Assembly (NCBI GenBank): GCA_965233675.1
Contig: OZ247498.1
Span: 1,550,001 to 1,614,000 of the forward strand
Origin: SZUA-309 sp965233675
GTDB taxonomy: Bacteria > Pseudomonadota > Gammaproteobacteria > Pseudomonadales > Azotimanducaceae
DNA: 64,000 bases
Direction of reading: 5' to 3'
Positions 49,051-57,909 of the stretch are shown piece by piece. Every line of letters begins with the position of its first letter. The first letter of the stretch is position 1. Position numbers and translations under genes: made by a program. The notes under the pieces are model-generated. The model was not told the origin of the DNA, searched no databases, and saw nothing but the letters and a program-made list of their open reading frames with translations.

Positions 49051-51507
49051 ATGATTACTCTCAAGAACATTCGATTCACGCTGGCAGCCATCACCGCCGC
49101 CCTGGTCCTTTCCGCCTGCGGAAGCGGCAGCGGCGCACCGGTGGTACAGACCGCGAATACGGCCACGCCGAACGTTTCCAACTACAACGGCCCGCCTCCG
49201 GCAACCGAGGACGTGCAGGCTTTCAAACTGGCAGTCTGGGACAACCTGGTGCCGAACAACCGCTGCGGTTCCTGTCACAACGAATCCCAGAACCCCCGTT
49301 TCGTCCGCGCCGACGATGTGAATCTGGCCTATGACGCAGCCAACACCATCGTCAATCTCGCCGATCCGGGTGACTCGGTGATGGTTGCCAAGGTCCGGGG
49401 CGGTCACAACTGCTGGCTCGCAGACGACAACGCCTGTGCAGACATCATCCAGTCCTATATCGAAAACTGGGCGGGTGATGCTTTCGGTGGCGCCGGTAAG
49501 GAGATTGAGCTCGTCGCGCCTGCCGTGCTGCAGGCACCTGGCGACAGCCGTAACTTCCCGGCAGATCCGCCGGCCGAATTCACCAACACCCTGCATCCCC
49601 TGCTCGAGACCTATTGTGCTCAGTGTCATTCGGACTCTTCAGCGGTGCCGCAATCGCCTTACTTCGCAAGTTCGGACGTGGACGTCGCCTGGGACGCGGC
49701 GATTTCAAAGATCGATCTGGACAACCCGGCCAACTCCCGGTTCGTGGTACGCCTTCGTCAGGAATCGCACAACTGCTGGTCGAACTGCGCTTCCGACGCC
49801 CAGGATATGGAAGATGCGATCAGCGACCTGGCAGGTGCCATTCCCGTCACCGTGATCGACTCCGATCTCGTGACCAGCATGGCGCTCGGCCTTCCGAACG
49901 GCATCGTTGCCGCCTCCGGCGGACGTCATGAGCGGAACCTGATCGCCCTGTACGAATTCAAAACCGGTTCCGGCAACCAGGCCTACGATACCTCCGGTGT
50001 GGAACCTTCTCTGAACCTCACCCTTTCCGGCGACTACAGCTGGGTCGGTGGCTGGGGCGTGCAGTTCGTGGACGGCAAGGCTCAGGGCTCCACCACGGCC
50101 AGCGCCAAGCTTTACGACCTGATCACGGCAACCGGCGAGTTTGCTCTGGAGATCTGGGCCGCACCCGCCAACGTGACGCAGGATGGCCCGGCCCGGATTC
50201 TCAGCTACGCGGGAGACGGCAATTCCCGGAACTTCATGCTCGGTCAGACCCTGTACGACTACGACACCTTTGTGCGGAACGATCCTTCGGAAGCCGGCGG
50301 CTCTCAGCTCTCGACCCCGTCCGCGGACGAGGTGCTGCAGGCCTCACTGCAACATGTGGTGCTGAACTACGACCCCATCAACGGCCGTCAGATTTTCGTC
50401 AACGGCGAACTGATCGACGTGGTGGATACCACGCCGCCCGATCTGCTCGACGTCTGGGACGAAACCTATGCCTTTGCCGTCGGCAGCGAAGTAGACAATC
50501 AGAACCGGTGGGCCGGCACGGTGCGCCTGCTGGCCATCCACAACCGGGTCCTGGCCCCTGACCAGGTGCTCGAGAACTTCGAAGTCGGCGTGGGCGAACG
50601 CTACTACCTGCTCTTCAACGTGGAAGCGCACACGGGCATCCCCACATCCTATGTCGTGTTCGAGGTCAGCCAGTACGACTCCTACGCCTATCTGTTCAAC
50701 GCGCCGTTCTTCGTCGTCCTCGATGATGCCGGCGTGACCATCGGCGATGTGCCTCTGCAGGGCATGAGACTCGGTATGAATGGTCGCGAAGTGGGGGTTG
50801 GTCAGGCCTATGCCAATCTCGACCTGACCCTGAACGATGTGGACTACGCGGCCGAAGGTCTGCAGCGACTGTCCCGCCTCGGCACCGTGGTGCCGCTCGA
50901 GCGTGGTCCGGATCTCGACGAGTTCTTCCTGACCTTCGAACTGCTCGGCACCTCGGATAACGCGGTGGCCTACGTGGAACCATTCCCCGAAGCACTGCCA
51001 CCGCCTCCCGACGTGGACCCTGCAGACCAGGATCCCCCGAGCGGCATCCGGGACTTCGCGGAGATCAATGCCACCATGTCCAAGGTGACCGGCATTCCGG
51101 TCTCGAACTCGAGTGTGCAGACGATCTATAACCAGGTGTATCAGGCCATGCCCGTGCAGCCGAAAATTGCCGGCTTCATCTCCTCTCAGCAGATGGGTGT
51201 TGCTCAGCTCGCGTTCGAGTACTGCTCGACCCTGGTCGATGACAGCACCGCACGCGCAGACTTCTGGCCGGGCTTCCCCTGGGGATCCACCAAGGGCTCG
51301 GCATTCAATGACCGCACCCTGGTCACCGATCCCCTGATCGCCCGAATGGTGGGATTGAATCTGCCGACGCAGCCTTCAGACGCAGACGTGGAAACGGAAC
51401 TCAATGATCTCCTGGACACACTCATCAGCGGTCCCGGTGACACCATCGCCATCATGAAAGGCACCTGCGCCGCCACCCTCGGCAGCGCAGCCATGCTGGT
51501 CCAGTAA
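49051..51507 (+). CDS. Lipoprotein with two tandem haem domains and a LamG-like domain
   Basis: An 818-residue protein. ATG 49051 is preferred over 49045 because it is eight bases after GGCGGAGG. Signal TLAAITAALVLSACGSGSG ends in a lipobox. Residues 50-120 and about 180-265 are two copies of a small domain, each with a haem c motif (RCGSCHNESQ; YCAQCHSDSS), a DV(N/D)xA(Y/W)DAA helix, an NLADPGDS or DLDNPANS turn and an HNCW segment (GGHNCWLADDNACADI; SHNCWSNCASDAQ) whose cysteine probably pairs with the next one. Residues 300-510 form a LamG/concanavalin-like domain (LIALYEFKTGSGNQAYDTSG, FALEIWAAPANVTQDGPARILSYAGD, HVVLNYDPINGRQIFVNGEL). The rest is beta-rich and unassigned. It is likely a cell-surface protein combining electron transfer with ligand binding. 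Confidence 0.78.
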   Translation: MITLKNIRFTLAAITAALVLSACGSGSGAPVVQTANTATPNVSNYNGPPPATEDVQAFKLAVWDNLVPNNRCGSCHNESQNPRFVRADDVNLAYDAANTIVNLADPGDSVMVAKVRGGHNCWLADDNACADIIQSYIENWAGDAFGGAGKEIELVAPAVLQAPGDSRNFPADPPAEFTNTLHPLLETYCAQCHSDSSAVPQSPYFASSDVDVAWDAAISKIDLDNPANSRFVVRLRQESHNCWSNCASDAQDMEDAISDLAGAIPVTVIDSDLVTSMALGLPNGIVAASGGRHERNLIALYEFKTGSGNQAYDTSGVEPSLNLTLSGDYSWVGGWGVQFVDGKAQGSTTASAKLYDLITATGEFALEIWAAPANVTQDGPARILSYAGDGNSRNFMLGQTLYDYDTFVRNDPSEAGGSQLSTPSADEVLQASLQHVVLNYDPINGRQIFVNGELIDVVDTTPPDLLDVWDETYAFAVGSEVDNQNRWAGTVRLLAIHNRVLAPDQVLENFEVGVGERYYLLFNVEAHTGIPTSYVVFEVSQYDSYAYLFNAPFFVVLDDAGVTIGDVPLQGMRLGMNGREVGVGQAYANLDLTLNDVDYAAEGLQRLSRLGTVVPLERGPDLDEFFLTFELLGTSDNAVAYVEPFPEALPPPPDVDPADQDPPSGIRDFAEINATMSKVTGIPVSNSSVQTIYNQVYQAMPVQPKIAGFISSQQMGVAQLAFEYCSTLVDDSTARADFWPGFPWGSTKGSAFNDRTLVTDPLIARMVGLNLPTQPSDADVETELNDLLDTLISGPGDTIAIMKGTCAATLGSAAMLVQ

Positions 51508-51519
51508 GAGGAAACGATC

Positions 51520-53154
51520 ATGATCAGACGAAGAAAGCGCAATTACGACGATCCCCTCTTCCACCCGGACCACCCGCGTCCGCGCACGCGCCGGGAGTTT
51601 CTGGGTCAGGGTTTCATCATGGGTGGTGCCGGTCTGCTCGGTACCAGCAGCATGACCATCGGCAACAAGGCCCAGGCACTGTCACCGGACGTGGCGGCCA
51701 TGGTCGCAAATTGCGGCATCGCCACCCAGGGCGCCGGTAAAATTCCCTTCATCTGCTTCGACCTCGCGGGTGGATCGAATCAGGCGGGTTCCAACGTGCT
51801 GGTCGGCCAGCAGGGTGGCCAGCTCGATTTTCTCTCCACTCAGGGTTATGAACGCCAGGGTCTGCCCGCGGATATGGTGCCCCCGATCGTCAACCCGGAT
51901 ACCCAGACCAACGACAACATCGATCAGCGTCTGGGGCTCGCCTTTCATGCGGACAGCGCTTTTCTGCGGGGCATGGAGACGCGGATGTCGCCGGAAGCCA
52001 TGGCGAATACCAATGGCGCGGTGATCCCGGCTCGTTCGGACAACGACACCGGTAACAATCCGCACAATCCGATGTACGGGATTGCCCGGGCCGGTATCGC
52101 CCTGGATGAAGACGACAACGAGATCTTCAAGGGTGCGGACGGCGCATTGCTGACACTGATCGGCAGTGAGAACTCCGATTCAGGCGGTAACTCCATGGCG
52201 CCGACGGATCTCATCGATCTGACCATCCGGCCTACCAAGGTCGACCGTTCCAGCGACGTGACCGGTCTCGTCGATGTGGGTGATCTGACCAGTCTCGGAT
52301 TGACCCAGGCAGACGCGGTGGCGGTGATGGAATCCATCTACCGTATCTCCGATCAGAAACTGAACAGCATGAATACCGGTCAGGGCGCGATCACCACCGA
52401 TGCGATCGTTCAGGATCTGGTCCGCTGCGGCTACGTGAAAACAGCCCAGCTGGCGGAAAACTACGGTAACCCTGACCAGATCAACCCCGCCGCGGACCCC
52501 GACATCGTGGGCGCAGCCGGAATCTTCAGCTCCGCCGAGTTCCTCGCTGGTGACCGGGACGGCCGCGAATACGAGAAGACGGCTTCGGTCATGAAGATGG
52601 TGATCAACGGCTTTGCCGGTGCGGGCACCATCGAGATGGGCGGCTACGACTATCACGGCGGCCGCCGGGCGGAAGGCGAGGTCAAAGACTTCCGTGCCGG
52701 TGAATGCATGGGTGCCTGCCTCGAATACGCGCACCGTCTCGGCCTGCCACTGATGCTCTATGTCATGTCGGACGGCAGCCTGTCCTCGAACGGCATGATC
52801 GATAACAGCGCGGATGGACGCGGCAAAGGCGAATGGACGAGCGACAACTCCTCCACCGCGGCGCCGTTCTTCCTGGTCTACAATCCGAATGGTCGGCCGA
52901 CCCCGCTCGGCGCCACGCCGGAAGAACAGGCCAGGCATCAACAGCTCGGCTTCATGCGGCCGGACGGCTCCGTGGAGACCAGCGGCACACCTGCCGCGAA
53001 CAACGTGAACTACCTGGTGCAGATGATCCTGTTGAACTACATGGCTCTGCACGATGAGCACGACCGCTACGCCGAGATCTTCGGCAACAATCCGGTCGCT
53101 GCGCAGCAGGATCTGTACACGGCCTTCGAGCCCATCGTCGCCGGCACCATCTAG
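51520..53154 (+). CDS. Tat-exported DUF1501-like protein
   Basis: A 544-residue protein with a twin-arginine signal PRTRREFLGQGFIMGGAGLLG, so it is exported folded. The mature part starts with SPDVAAMVANCGIATQG and has IPFICFDLAGGSNQAGSNVLVGQQ, SAFLRGMETRMSPEAM and GTIEMGGYDYHGGRRAEGEV, as in DUF1501 (alkaline-phosphatase-superfamily-like) proteins that often travel with DUF1800 or cytochrome genes. Here the partner is the tandem-haem lipoprotein 12 bases upstream. A metal-binding site involving the D-YDYHGG region is plausible; the activity is unknown. AGAGGAAA precedes the ATG. Third and last gene of the plus-strand operon. Confidence 0.75.
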   Translation: MIRRRKRNYDDPLFHPDHPRPRTRREFLGQGFIMGGAGLLGTSSMTIGNKAQALSPDVAAMVANCGIATQGAGKIPFICFDLAGGSNQAGSNVLVGQQGGQLDFLSTQGYERQGLPADMVPPIVNPDTQTNDNIDQRLGLAFHADSAFLRGMETRMSPEAMANTNGAVIPARSDNDTGNNPHNPMYGIARAGIALDEDDNEIFKGADGALLTLIGSENSDSGGNSMAPTDLIDLTIRPTKVDRSSDVTGLVDVGDLTSLGLTQADAVAVMESIYRISDQKLNSMNTGQGAITTDAIVQDLVRCGYVKTAQLAENYGNPDQINPAADPDIVGAAGIFSSAEFLAGDRDGREYEKTASVMKMVINGFAGAGTIEMGGYDYHGGRRAEGEVKDFRAGECMGACLEYAHRLGLPLMLYVMSDGSLSSNGMIDNSADGRGKGEWTSDNSSTAAPFFLVYNPNGRPTPLGATPEEQARHQQLGFMRPDGSVETSGTPAANNVNYLVQMILLNYMALHDEHDRYAEIFGNNPVAAQQDLYTAFEPIVAGTI

Positions 53155-53175
53155 GCGACGACCCTGACAGAAACG

Positions 53176-53211
53176 CCCTGGCGGTCTACCTGAAAACAGT
53201 GACCGCCGGGG
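53176..53211 (+). terminator. Hairpin after the DUF1501-like gene
   Basis: CCCTGGCGGTC (53176-53186) pairs with GACCGCCGGGG (53201-53211) over 11 pairs, one of them a G-T wobble, around a 14-base loop. It begins 22 bases past the stop codon. There is no T-run, so it may terminate with Rho or only stabilise the 3' end. Confidence 0.4.
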
Positions 53212-53240
53212 ACTGGGGTAGCACCCCGCATCGCTCTACA

Positions 53241-54614
53241 ATGGCGGACAGGATGCCGCACAGTTTTTCACCCCATCTACTGGAACGTCTCGCCTGCCCG
53301 CGCTGCGATCAGCCGCTTGGCGATGATATGAATTGCCCCGCCTGCCAGGTGGACTATCCCGTTCACACGGACGTGCCGTGGCTGGTGGCCGATCCGAAGG
53401 CGACCCGGTTCGAGTGGAAAAACCGCTGGCAGATGGCACTGAAGGATCTGGAGCAACGCCAGCGGTCCGCCCGAGCGGCACTGCAGAGTACGAACAGCGA
53501 AGCGGCAACCGTCCGTTTGCAGACTCTGGCCGACGGCTACGCAGCCCAGCACCGGGCACTCAAGCATCTGCTGGCCGATCTCGGCCTTGCCGGCAGTACG
53601 GATCTCACCACCTACCTGGCACTGAAGACCCGTCTGCCCGGCCAGATGGGATTGATGGCCTATGAAGCCAACGTATTCCGGGACTGGGTATGGGGCACCA
53701 AGGAAAACGAGGCGGCGCTTAGCGCACTGACTGCGGCGCTTGATGGTTCTGCCCACGAGACCTGCCTGGTACTGGGTGCGGGCGCCGGCCGCCTGGCCTT
53801 CGATCTGCATCAGACCACCCGCCCCGCCTTGACCGTAGCTGTCGAGCTCAACCCTTACCTGACCACGTTGACCAGGAAACTGGCCGATGGTGAATCAGTC
53901 AGCCTTGTGGAATTTCCACTGGCGCCGGATAGCGGCAGCCACAGCGCGATGGAGAGAACGCTGGAAGCGCCTGCCGTGGCGGCCGATGGTTTCGAAGTGG
54001 TGCTCGCGGACGTGATGCGCCCCCCTTTCCAGGCCGGGAGTTTTGATCTGGTCGTCACACCCTGGCTGCTGGATGTGATCGATGCAGACACCACTGCCCT
54101 GCTCAGCCTCGTCAATCGGTCACTGCGGCCCGGAGGGCGCTGGCTGTTCCAGGGGTCCCTGGCTTATCAGCGACCGGACCCGGCCGGCAACATAAATCTG
54201 GATGAACTGGTGGAACTGGCGGCCGCCGCCGGCTTCAACGTGGGGACAGTGGATGAATCCGAACAGCCCTACCTGGATTGCCCCGAGAGCCGGCACGGGC
54301 GCCGGGAGCGCATCCTGACCTTCACCGCCGGGAAAGTGGCCGAGGCTGCACCGGCGGCACGGCAGCAGAGCCTGCCGGATTGGCTGGCGAAAGGCAGAAG
54401 CCCGGTACCCGCCCTGACCTCATTTCAGAATCAGGCCATGGCCACGAGAATCCATGCCTTCATCATGTCCCTGATCGACGGCAAGCGGTCGCTGAAGGAT
54501 ATGGCGGCGGTCATGGAAGCTCAGAAGCTGATGCCGAAAGACGAGGCGGAAGAAGCCATTCGCGGCTTCCTGATCAAGATGTTCGAAGAAGCCGGCAGCG
54601 ATCAGGGACTCTGA
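53241..54614 (+). CDS. Trm112-like domain plus SAM-dependent methyltransferase
   Basis: A protein of about 457 residues beginning MADRMPHSFSPHLLERLACP. A Trm112/zinc-ribbon-type N-terminus has two CxxC pairs (LACPRCDQPLGDDMNCPACQVDYPV, residues 17-40). A helical region follows, then a class I methyltransferase core: motif I CLVLGAGAGRLAFDL near residue 175, motif II-like VAVELNPYL, and SFDLVVTPWLLDVIDADTTALLSLVNRSLRPGGRWLFQG (motifs IV-VI). A C-terminal helical part with DLMAAVMEAQKLMPKDEAEEAIRGF-type sequence is unusual. ATG 53241 is chosen; GTG/ATG alternatives at 53199 and 53253 exist. It lies 86 bases after the Tat-exported gene, with a hairpin between, so it is likely separate. Substrate unknown. 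Confidence 0.75.
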   Translation: MADRMPHSFSPHLLERLACPRCDQPLGDDMNCPACQVDYPVHTDVPWLVADPKATRFEWKNRWQMALKDLEQRQRSARAALQSTNSEAATVRLQTLADGYAAQHRALKHLLADLGLAGSTDLTTYLALKTRLPGQMGLMAYEANVFRDWVWGTKENEAALSALTAALDGSAHETCLVLGAGAGRLAFDLHQTTRPALTVAVELNPYLTTLTRKLADGESVSLVEFPLAPDSGSHSAMERTLEAPAVAADGFEVVLADVMRPPFQAGSFDLVVTPWLLDVIDADTTALLSLVNRSLRPGGRWLFQGSLAYQRPDPAGNINLDELVELAAAAGFNVGTVDESEQPYLDCPESRHGRRERILTFTAGKVAEAAPAARQQSLPDWLAKGRSPVPALTSFQNQAMATRIHAFIMSLIDGKRSLKDMAAVMEAQKLMPKDEAEEAIRGFLIKMFEEAGSDQGL

Positions 54615-54643
54615 TCGGCGCCGGCCTCCGCTGCAGCGAAGCG

Positions 54644-55558
54644 CTAGTTGTAGAGCGTCGCCGGTGCCAGGATCGGCATCTCTTCGTTGTAGTCTTCCCG
54701 ACCAACGTTGACCACCTCAAAGGCGTCTTCACAACGGAGCAGCGCCCGGGCCAGCTTGTTGTTGAGCGCGTGGCCGGACTTGTAGCCATGGAAGCGGCCA
54801 ACCAGCGGCCGGCCCAGCAGGTAGAGATCGCCGATCACATCGAGGAGTTTGTGCTTAACAAACTCGTCCTGATAACGCAGGCCGTCTTCATTGAGGATCT
54901 GGTACTCATCGATGCCTACCGCGTTTTCGAGACTGGAGCCCATGCACCGCTGAATTCCCTGCGCCTGTTCGAGCTCATCCACCAGTCCGAACGAACGGGC
55001 CCGGCTCACTTCTTCCACATAGGAGGTTTCAGAGAAGTTCAGCTTCGCCTGCTTGGGATAGCGGTTATACACCGGATGATCGGCGACGAAGGTGTAATCC
55101 ACCTCGAAACCACTGAACGGTTCCAGTGTTGCAGTGGCATCACCCTGAGTCACCGTCAGTGGCCGTGTGATCCGGATGAATTCCTTCGGGGCTTCCTGCT
55201 CGACGATTCCAACGGAGTTGATCAGGTAGACAAAGGGGGCGGCGCTGCCGTCCATGATCGGGACTTCTTCGTTGTTCAGTTCAACGATCAGGTTGTCGAT
55301 CGAAAGACCCCAGAGCGCCGACATCAGATGCTCAACCGTCGCTATCTGCACACCGTTCTCAGCAATGCTGGTCGCCAGCGTGGTATCGCTCACATGGCTC
55401 GCGCGCGCACGAATGGCCGCGTTGCCCCGGTCCGAGCGGACAAAGACGATTCCCGTATTCTCCCCGGCAGGGCGTAATGTCATACGGACTTTTTCTCCGG
55501 AGTGCACGCCAATACCGATGGCGTGAACCGGTCGCTTTATTGTTCTTTGTTTCAGCAT
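54644..55558 (-). CDS. lpxC: UDP-3-O-acyl-N-acetylglucosamine deacetylase
   Basis: A 304-residue zinc hydrolase that commits UDP-GlcNAc to lipid A synthesis in the cytoplasm. Motifs: MLKQRTIKRPVHAIGIGVHSGEKV at the start, TVEHLMSALWGLSIDN (His ligand), EVPIMDGSAAPFV, DEFVKHKLLDVIGDLYLLG (His and Asp) and YKSGHALNNKLARALL (catalytic His region). Length and N-terminus match E. coli LpxC (305 residues), so the start is ATG 55558; another ATG directly before it at 55561 is possible. It is not beside ftsZ as in many gammaproteobacteria, at least within this window; the plus-strand neighbour is dusA across a 404-base spacer. Confidence 0.97.
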   Translation of the reverse strand: MLKQRTIKRPVHAIGIGVHSGEKVRMTLRPAGENTGIVFVRSDRGNAAIRARASHVSDTTLATSIAENGVQIATVEHLMSALWGLSIDNLIVELNNEEVPIMDGSAAPFVYLINSVGIVEQEAPKEFIRITRPLTVTQGDATATLEPFSGFEVDYTFVADHPVYNRYPKQAKLNFSETSYVEEVSRARSFGLVDELEQAQGIQRCMGSSLENAVGIDEYQILNEDGLRYQDEFVKHKLLDVIGDLYLLGRPLVGRFHGYKSGHALNNKLARALLRCEDAFEVVNVGREDYNEEMPILAPATLYN

Positions 55559-55962
55559 CATCTGTCGGAACCTCTGGGGTTTTCTTTCACCAGGCTGCGA
55601 AATCGCAACCCGGCTCAACCGGCCCTGAATCCAATTAGATTCAGTAAAATCAGCCGGTTGGAGGGTGACTATACAGAAACGATCAACCAAAATGAAGGAA
55701 AAATGGAGAGAAATATGGAGCAGTATGGATCGATCGTGACATGGCCTCCATTTTTATCTATTTCGTTATATTTCAATAACTTAAAGAGCATTCCAAGCGA
55801 CAGCGGCAAATCCGCACAAGGGCTGGGCGTCCGACTCCCATCCATCGTGTCCGACAGACAACCGGATCTGAGCGGCTGGACCAGGGCCCACTTCGTACGG
55901 GGACGCTGGATAGGTAGAATGCCACCCTCTTCAGAACGGTCAGCCTCCGAATAAGGCAAGTA
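55559..55962. other. Divergent intergenic region between lpxC and dusA
   Basis: This 404-base spacer has an unusually AT-rich block at about 55680-55795, with a long inverted repeat (see next entry) and TATATTTC/TTTTATC-like stretches that probably hold promoters for both genes. No coding sequence, RNA or known operator is visible elsewhere; the part from 55800 to 55962 looks neutral. Confidence 0.45.
55699..55755 (-). repeat. Inverted repeat in the AT-rich lpxC leader
   Basis: AAAAATGGAG (55699-55708) and CTCCATTTTT (55746-55755) are perfect inverted repeats around a 37-base loop. The structure lies about 150 bases ahead of the lpxC start. It could be a leader hairpin or a regulator site; no family is recognised. 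Confidence 0.35.
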
Positions 55963-56934
55963 TTGAGTCACCCAGCAGACATATCCGTTGCGCCCATGAT
56001 GGCCTGGACCGATCGTCACTGTCGTTATCTCCTCAGGCTGACGAGCCGCCGGGTTCGCCTGTTCACCGAAATGATTACCACCGGGGCACTCCTTTACGGC
56101 CCCCAGGAACGGCTCCTGCGCTACCACCCGGACGAGCACCCGGTGGTCATTCAGCTCGGCGGCAGCGAACCGGGGCCGATGGCCGAGTGTGCAAAGCTGG
56201 CGGAAGATCGGGGATATGATGAGGTGAATATCAATGTGGGCTGCCCTTCTCCACGCGTACAACGCGGCGCGTTCGGAGCCTGCCTCATGAAAGAGCCGAT
56301 GCTGGTTGCCGGGCTGGTGGCCGCCATGTCCGCTGCCACCTCGGTTCCGATCACCGTGAAGTGCCGCCTCGGTGTCGATGAGTTGGACGATCAGGCGGCC
56401 CTGGAAGCATTCGTCGGCGCAGTCGCCGATGCCGGGTGCCGGACGCTCTACCTGCATGCCAGGAAGGCCCTGCTGAACGGGCTCTCACCGGCCCAGAATC
56501 GTCAGGTGCCGCCTCTGCAGTACGACCGGGTGTACCGGATCAAGGCGCGATATCCCGAGCTCACCGTCATTCTGAATGGCGGGATCACCGATCTCGCGTC
56601 CAGCTCTGCGCACCTGAAGCGGGTCGATGGCGTGATGATCGGGCGCCAGGCCTATCAGCAACCGCTGTTCATGAATGAGCTGGCGGTCGCCCACCTCGGC
56701 GAAACGCCGGTCTCCGCCCTCGACGTGATGCAGGGCTACATGGACTACATGCGCGATGAACTGGATCAGGGAACCCGGCTGCACGACATGACCCGACACT
56801 GTCTGGGGTTGTTTGCCGGGATGCCCGGGGCCCGCCACTTCCGCCGCCTGCTTTCCGATCACAGGCGCCTGGCGGCCAATGATCTCTCGCTGGTGGACGA
56901 GGCCCTGGATCAGATCGTCGCGAGGGCCGCCTGA
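55963..56934 (+). CDS. dusA: tRNA-dihydrouridine(20/20a) synthase
   Basis: A 323-residue flavoenzyme (TIM barrel) that reduces uridine to dihydrouridine in the D-loop. The FMN region has SVAPMMAWTDRHCRYLLRL at the N-terminus; NINVGCPSPRVQRGAFGACLM gives the catalytic Cys (NVGCPS) and the DusA-type subfamily loop, with YLHARKALLNGLSPAQNRQV, VILNGGITDLASS and GVMIGRQAYQQP completing the barrel. TTG 55963 is the start, with weak AAGG before it. The stop overlaps the TerB gene ATG by one base (TGATG). Confidence 0.95.
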   Translation: MSHPADISVAPMMAWTDRHCRYLLRLTSRRVRLFTEMITTGALLYGPQERLLRYHPDEHPVVIQLGGSEPGPMAECAKLAEDRGYDEVNINVGCPSPRVQRGAFGACLMKEPMLVAGLVAAMSAATSVPITVKCRLGVDELDDQAALEAFVGAVADAGCRTLYLHARKALLNGLSPAQNRQVPPLQYDRVYRIKARYPELTVILNGGITDLASSSAHLKRVDGVMIGRQAYQQPLFMNELAVAHLGETPVSALDVMQGYMDYMRDELDQGTRLHDMTRHCLGLFAGMPGARHFRRLLSDHRRLAANDLSLVDEALDQIVARAA

Positions 56935-57386
56935 TGATCTCGAAACTGCTGGATCGACTGACGGGTCAGCGCGACGCGGATGAAGGCGTGAACGAACACC
57001 TAATCGCCCTGTCCGCAGCCACCCTGCTTCTGGAGGTCGCCTGGGCGGATCACGACATCGCCGAGGCGGAACTTGAGACGATTCGAACCGCCCTGATCCG
57101 GCAATTCGGTCTCACCGACGACGAAGTGGAAGCCATCATCACCGAGTCCCACGATCGCCATGAAGAAAGTGTGGGTATGCACGCCTTCACCCGGACGCTG
57201 GTCGAAGCATTCGACGAGCAGCAACGCTTCGAACTGGTCACCCACCTCTGGCGTCTGGCCTATTCGGATATGACGATCGATCGATTCGAGGAACACACCA
57301 TCCGCAGGATCTCAGAACTGCTCTACGTCAGCCACGCGCGATTCATAGAAGCCAAGCGGCGGGCCAGGGACGAGGCAACCGGCTGA
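56934..57386 (+). CDS. TerB-family protein
   Basis: A 150-residue tellurite-resistance-B-like protein, all-helical: LIALSAATLLLEVAWADHDIAEAE is the usual first pair with the acidic AxxDxxxxxxE metal-binding pattern, followed by FGLTDDEVEAIITESHDRHEESV and LVEAFDEQQRFELVTHLWRLAYSDMTIDRFEEHTIRRI. TerB proteins bind calcium or act in stress and membrane processes. ATG 56934 overlaps the dusA stop, so the two are co-translated. No other ter gene is present. Confidence 0.85.
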   Translation: MISKLLDRLTGQRDADEGVNEHLIALSAATLLLEVAWADHDIAEAELETIRTALIRQFGLTDDEVEAIITESHDRHEESVGMHAFTRTLVEAFDEQQRFELVTHLWRLAYSDMTIDRFEEHTIRRISELLYVSHARFIEAKRRARDEATG

Positions 57387-57393
57387 CGCGGCC

Positions 57394-57903
57394 TTACAAA
57401 GCGGCCCGGCGTGGCGGTGGAACCTCATCGGCTTCGAGGGCGGCAACCAGATCGTGGAAGGTATCCCGATTGGTGTCGTTCATGGACATCAGGGTGCGAT
57501 GGGCGTCGAGCACCCGTTGCCGGACACCTGCTTCGCTGCCCGGCAGTTCCGGCAACTCGGCCAGCTGTTCCTTGTGCTCCAGCGGCTCTTCCACCAGGTC
57601 GAACACCTCATCGAACCCCATCGAGAGCAGAATTCGAGTGATGTCCCGTCGGGTGCTGATCAGCGCAGGACGATAGGAAAAACGCTTATCCGCCTGAATG
57701 GAAAGTTTGGCCAGGAGCCCGAGGGAAGTGGAGTCAATGTTCTCGGTGGCGGACAGGTCGACGATCACTGAGCGGAAATTCTCGTCCTGGAACATCTTCT
57801 CCAGATATTCGTCCACGGTCGTGCACAGAGTCAGACGCACGTCCCCCTCGAACACGATGACGTATACCCCGTCGTGAGAGGCAACCAGAATTCTTCCAGT
57901 CAT
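57394..57903 (-). CDS. STAS-domain anti-anti-sigma factor-like protein
   Basis: A 169-residue protein whose first 110 residues are a STAS domain (RLTLCTTVDEYLEKMFQDENFRSVIVDLSATENIDSTSLGLLAKLSIQA). The Asp-Ser-Thr loop ENIDSTSLG carries the serine used for phosphoregulation in SpoIIAA/RsbV/HsbA. The last 55 residues are a helical tail. It lies just downstream of a PP2C phosphatase gene (6-base gap), a pairing seen in HsbR-HsbA and RsbU-RsbV systems. No anti-sigma kinase gene is in the window, so the partner switch cannot be completed here. Confidence 0.87.
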   Translation of the reverse strand: MTGRILVASHDGVYVIVFEGDVRLTLCTTVDEYLEKMFQDENFRSVIVDLSATENIDSTSLGLLAKLSIQADKRFSYRPALISTRRDITRILLSMGFDEVFDLVEEPLEHKEQLAELPELPGSEAGVRQRVLDAHRTLMSMNDTNRDTFHDLVAALEADEVPPPRRAAL

Positions 57904-57909
57904 TTCGAC

